From Streptomyces sp. TP-A0356 (GTDB taxonomy: Bacteria > Actinomycetota > Actinomycetes > Streptomycetales > Streptomycetaceae), in the NCBI RefSeq assembly GCF_001417775.1, contig NZ_BBZJ01000025.1:1-64000 (forward strand): DNA of 64,000 nt, read 5' to 3'. Positions 63,192-64,000 of the stretch are shown piece by piece. The notes below the pieces were generated by a model that saw only the letters and a program-made list of their open reading frames with translations, was not told where the DNA came from and made no database searches. Made by a program: the position numbers and the translations under genes. Positions within the stretch are counted from its first letter, which is position 1. Each line of letters starts with the position of its first letter.

Positions 63192-64000
63192 ATGCACAGC
63201 ACCAGGTTCAGATCCGTCCGGCGCATGCCCGCCATCGGCGCGACCGTCGCCCTGACGGCCGGCATGCTCGTCACCCTGGCCCCCACCGCGCACGCGGCCC
63301 CCGGGGCCACCCTGCCCTTCACCTCGGTCGAGGCCGAGTCCGCCGGCACCACCGGCACGAGGATCGGCCCCGACTACACCCAGGGCACCCTCGCCTCGGA
63401 GGCGTCCGGACGCCAGGCCGTACGGCTGAGCGCCGGCCAGCGCGTCGAGTTCACCGTGCCCCGCGCGGCCAACGCCGTGAACCTCTCCTACAGCGTCCCC
63501 GACGGCCAGTCCGGCTCCCTCGACGTGTACGTCAACGGCACCAGGCTCGCGACGACCCTGGCCGTCACCTCCAAGTACTCCTACATCAACACCGGCTGGA
63601 TCCCCGGCGCGAAGACCCACCACTTCTTCGACGACGCGCGCCTGCTGCTGGGCCGGAACGTCCAGGCCGGCGACAAGATCGCCTTCGTGGCGACGAACGT
63701 CCAGGTCACCGTGGACGTCGCCGACTTCGAGCAGGTCGCCGCGGCAGCCACCCAGCCCGCCGGGTCGGTGTCCGTCACCTCCAAGGGCGCCGACCCCAGC
63801 GGCCAGGGTGACTCCACCCAGGCCTTCCGGGACGCCATCGCCGCCGCCCAAGGGGGAGTGGTCTGGATCCCGCCGGGCGACTACCGGCTGACGTCCTCGC
63901 TGAACGGCGTCCAGAACGTCACCATCCAGGGCGCCGGCAACTGGTACTCGGTCGTGCACACCTCGCGCTTCATCGACCAGTCCAGCTCCTCCGGCAACGT
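63192..64000 (+). CDS. Secreted CBM/beta-helix glycosidase, GH87 alpha-1,3-glucanase-like (partial)
   Basis: 269 codons visible; continues beyond the window. ATG at 63192 with AGGAAGGGA ahead. A signal peptide spans about residues 1-36 (SVRRMPAIGATVALTAGMLV, TAHA-A cleavage). Next comes a CBM35-like module at about 42-180 (FTSVEAESAGTTGTRIGPDY, RQAVRLSAGQRVEFTVP, NVQVTVDVADFEQVA). A beta-helix start follows (KGADPSGQGDSTQAFRDAIA, GGVVWIPPGDYRLTSSLNGV). This layout is seen in GH87 mycodextranase/alpha-1,3-glucanases. The catalytic residues are outside the window, so the family call is tentative. It fits the alpha-glucan operon as the extracellular depolymerase. Confidence 0.65.
   Translation, partial: MHSTRFRSVRRMPAIGATVALTAGMLVTLAPTAHAAPGATLPFTSVEAESAGTTGTRIGPDYTQGTLASEASGRQAVRLSAGQRVEFTVPRAANAVNLSYSVPDGQSGSLDVYVNGTRLATTLAVTSKYSYINTGWIPGAKTHHFFDDARLLLGRNVQAGDKIAFVATNVQVTVDVADFEQVAAAATQPAGSVSVTSKGADPSGQGDSTQAFRDAIAAAQGGVVWIPPGDYRLTSSLNGVQNVTIQGAGNWYSVVHTSRFIDQSSSSGN

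Overview
This is a high-GC actinomycete window, almost certainly a Streptomyces chromosome. Codon third positions are dominated by G/C, GTG starts are common, TetR/LacI/GntR/DeoR/AraC regulators are abundant, and there are secreted polysaccharide hydrolases, an OpcA-type G6PDH partner and an F420-type PPOX protein. No rRNA, tRNA or CRISPR was seen. About 50 intact genes are called, plus several remnants.

Left part (1-10.6 kb): a truncated IS630-type transposase and an AraC remnant lie at the edge. A TetR regulator and a beta-lactamase-fold serine hydrolase follow, divergent from a PPOX protein across a perfect 12-bp inverted repeat. At 3.1-10.1 kb is the most intriguing locus: five tightly packed genes matching the families named STM4015, STM4014, STM4013, STM4012 and STM4011 (leucine-rich-repeat protein, ATP-grasp-like enzyme, alkaline-phosphatase-fold hydrolase and two radical SAM enzymes). 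They are divergent from a DUF6745 gene and a small partner. The divergent region carries two mirror-image copies of GGTTGTCAGTG, each pointing at one operon. To my knowledge the joint function is unknown.

10.6-15.8 kb: a shikimate/quinate-type catabolic set, with an MHS-family importer, a TetR regulator, a shikimate/quinate dehydrogenase and a fused 3-dehydroshikimate dehydratase/HPPD-like protein. 15.9-25.4 kb: TerB-like and histidine phosphatase genes, then a full oxidative and non-oxidative pentose-phosphate operon read leftward (tkt-tal-zwf-opcA-pgi-gnd).

25.6-42.3 kb: an AraC regulator, a secreted GH16 glucanase with CBM6 behind a CebR-like palindrome, a FAD-oxidoreductase/TPR fusion, a DUF4232 lipoprotein and two Tat-exported phosphoesterase-type enzymes. 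Next comes a decayed sugar locus in which an intact DeoR regulator and GH4 enzyme are flanked by an internally deleted beta-galactosidase and an internally deleted alpha-mannosidase. A GH18 chitinase with a large inverted repeat upstream ends this part.

42.4-53 kb: an ATP-grasp protein, a metallophosphoesterase overlapping an Sfp/EntD-type phosphopantetheinyl transferase, an alpha/beta-hydrolase remnant, a two-gene terpenoid-like unit (FAD monooxygenase and polyprenyl synthase), and an XRE/ImmA-like/MAB_1171c-like membrane protein set facing an MmyB-like protein across a perfect palindrome.

53-64 kb: a GntR-controlled polyamine-type ABC transporter. It is followed by a LacI regulator, a sugar ABC importer (binding protein and two permeases), a cytoplasmic GH13 alpha-glucosidase and the start of a secreted CBM/beta-helix enzyme that resembles GH87 alpha-1,3-glucanases. 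This last set reads as an alpha-glucan uptake and breakdown locus that continues past the window.
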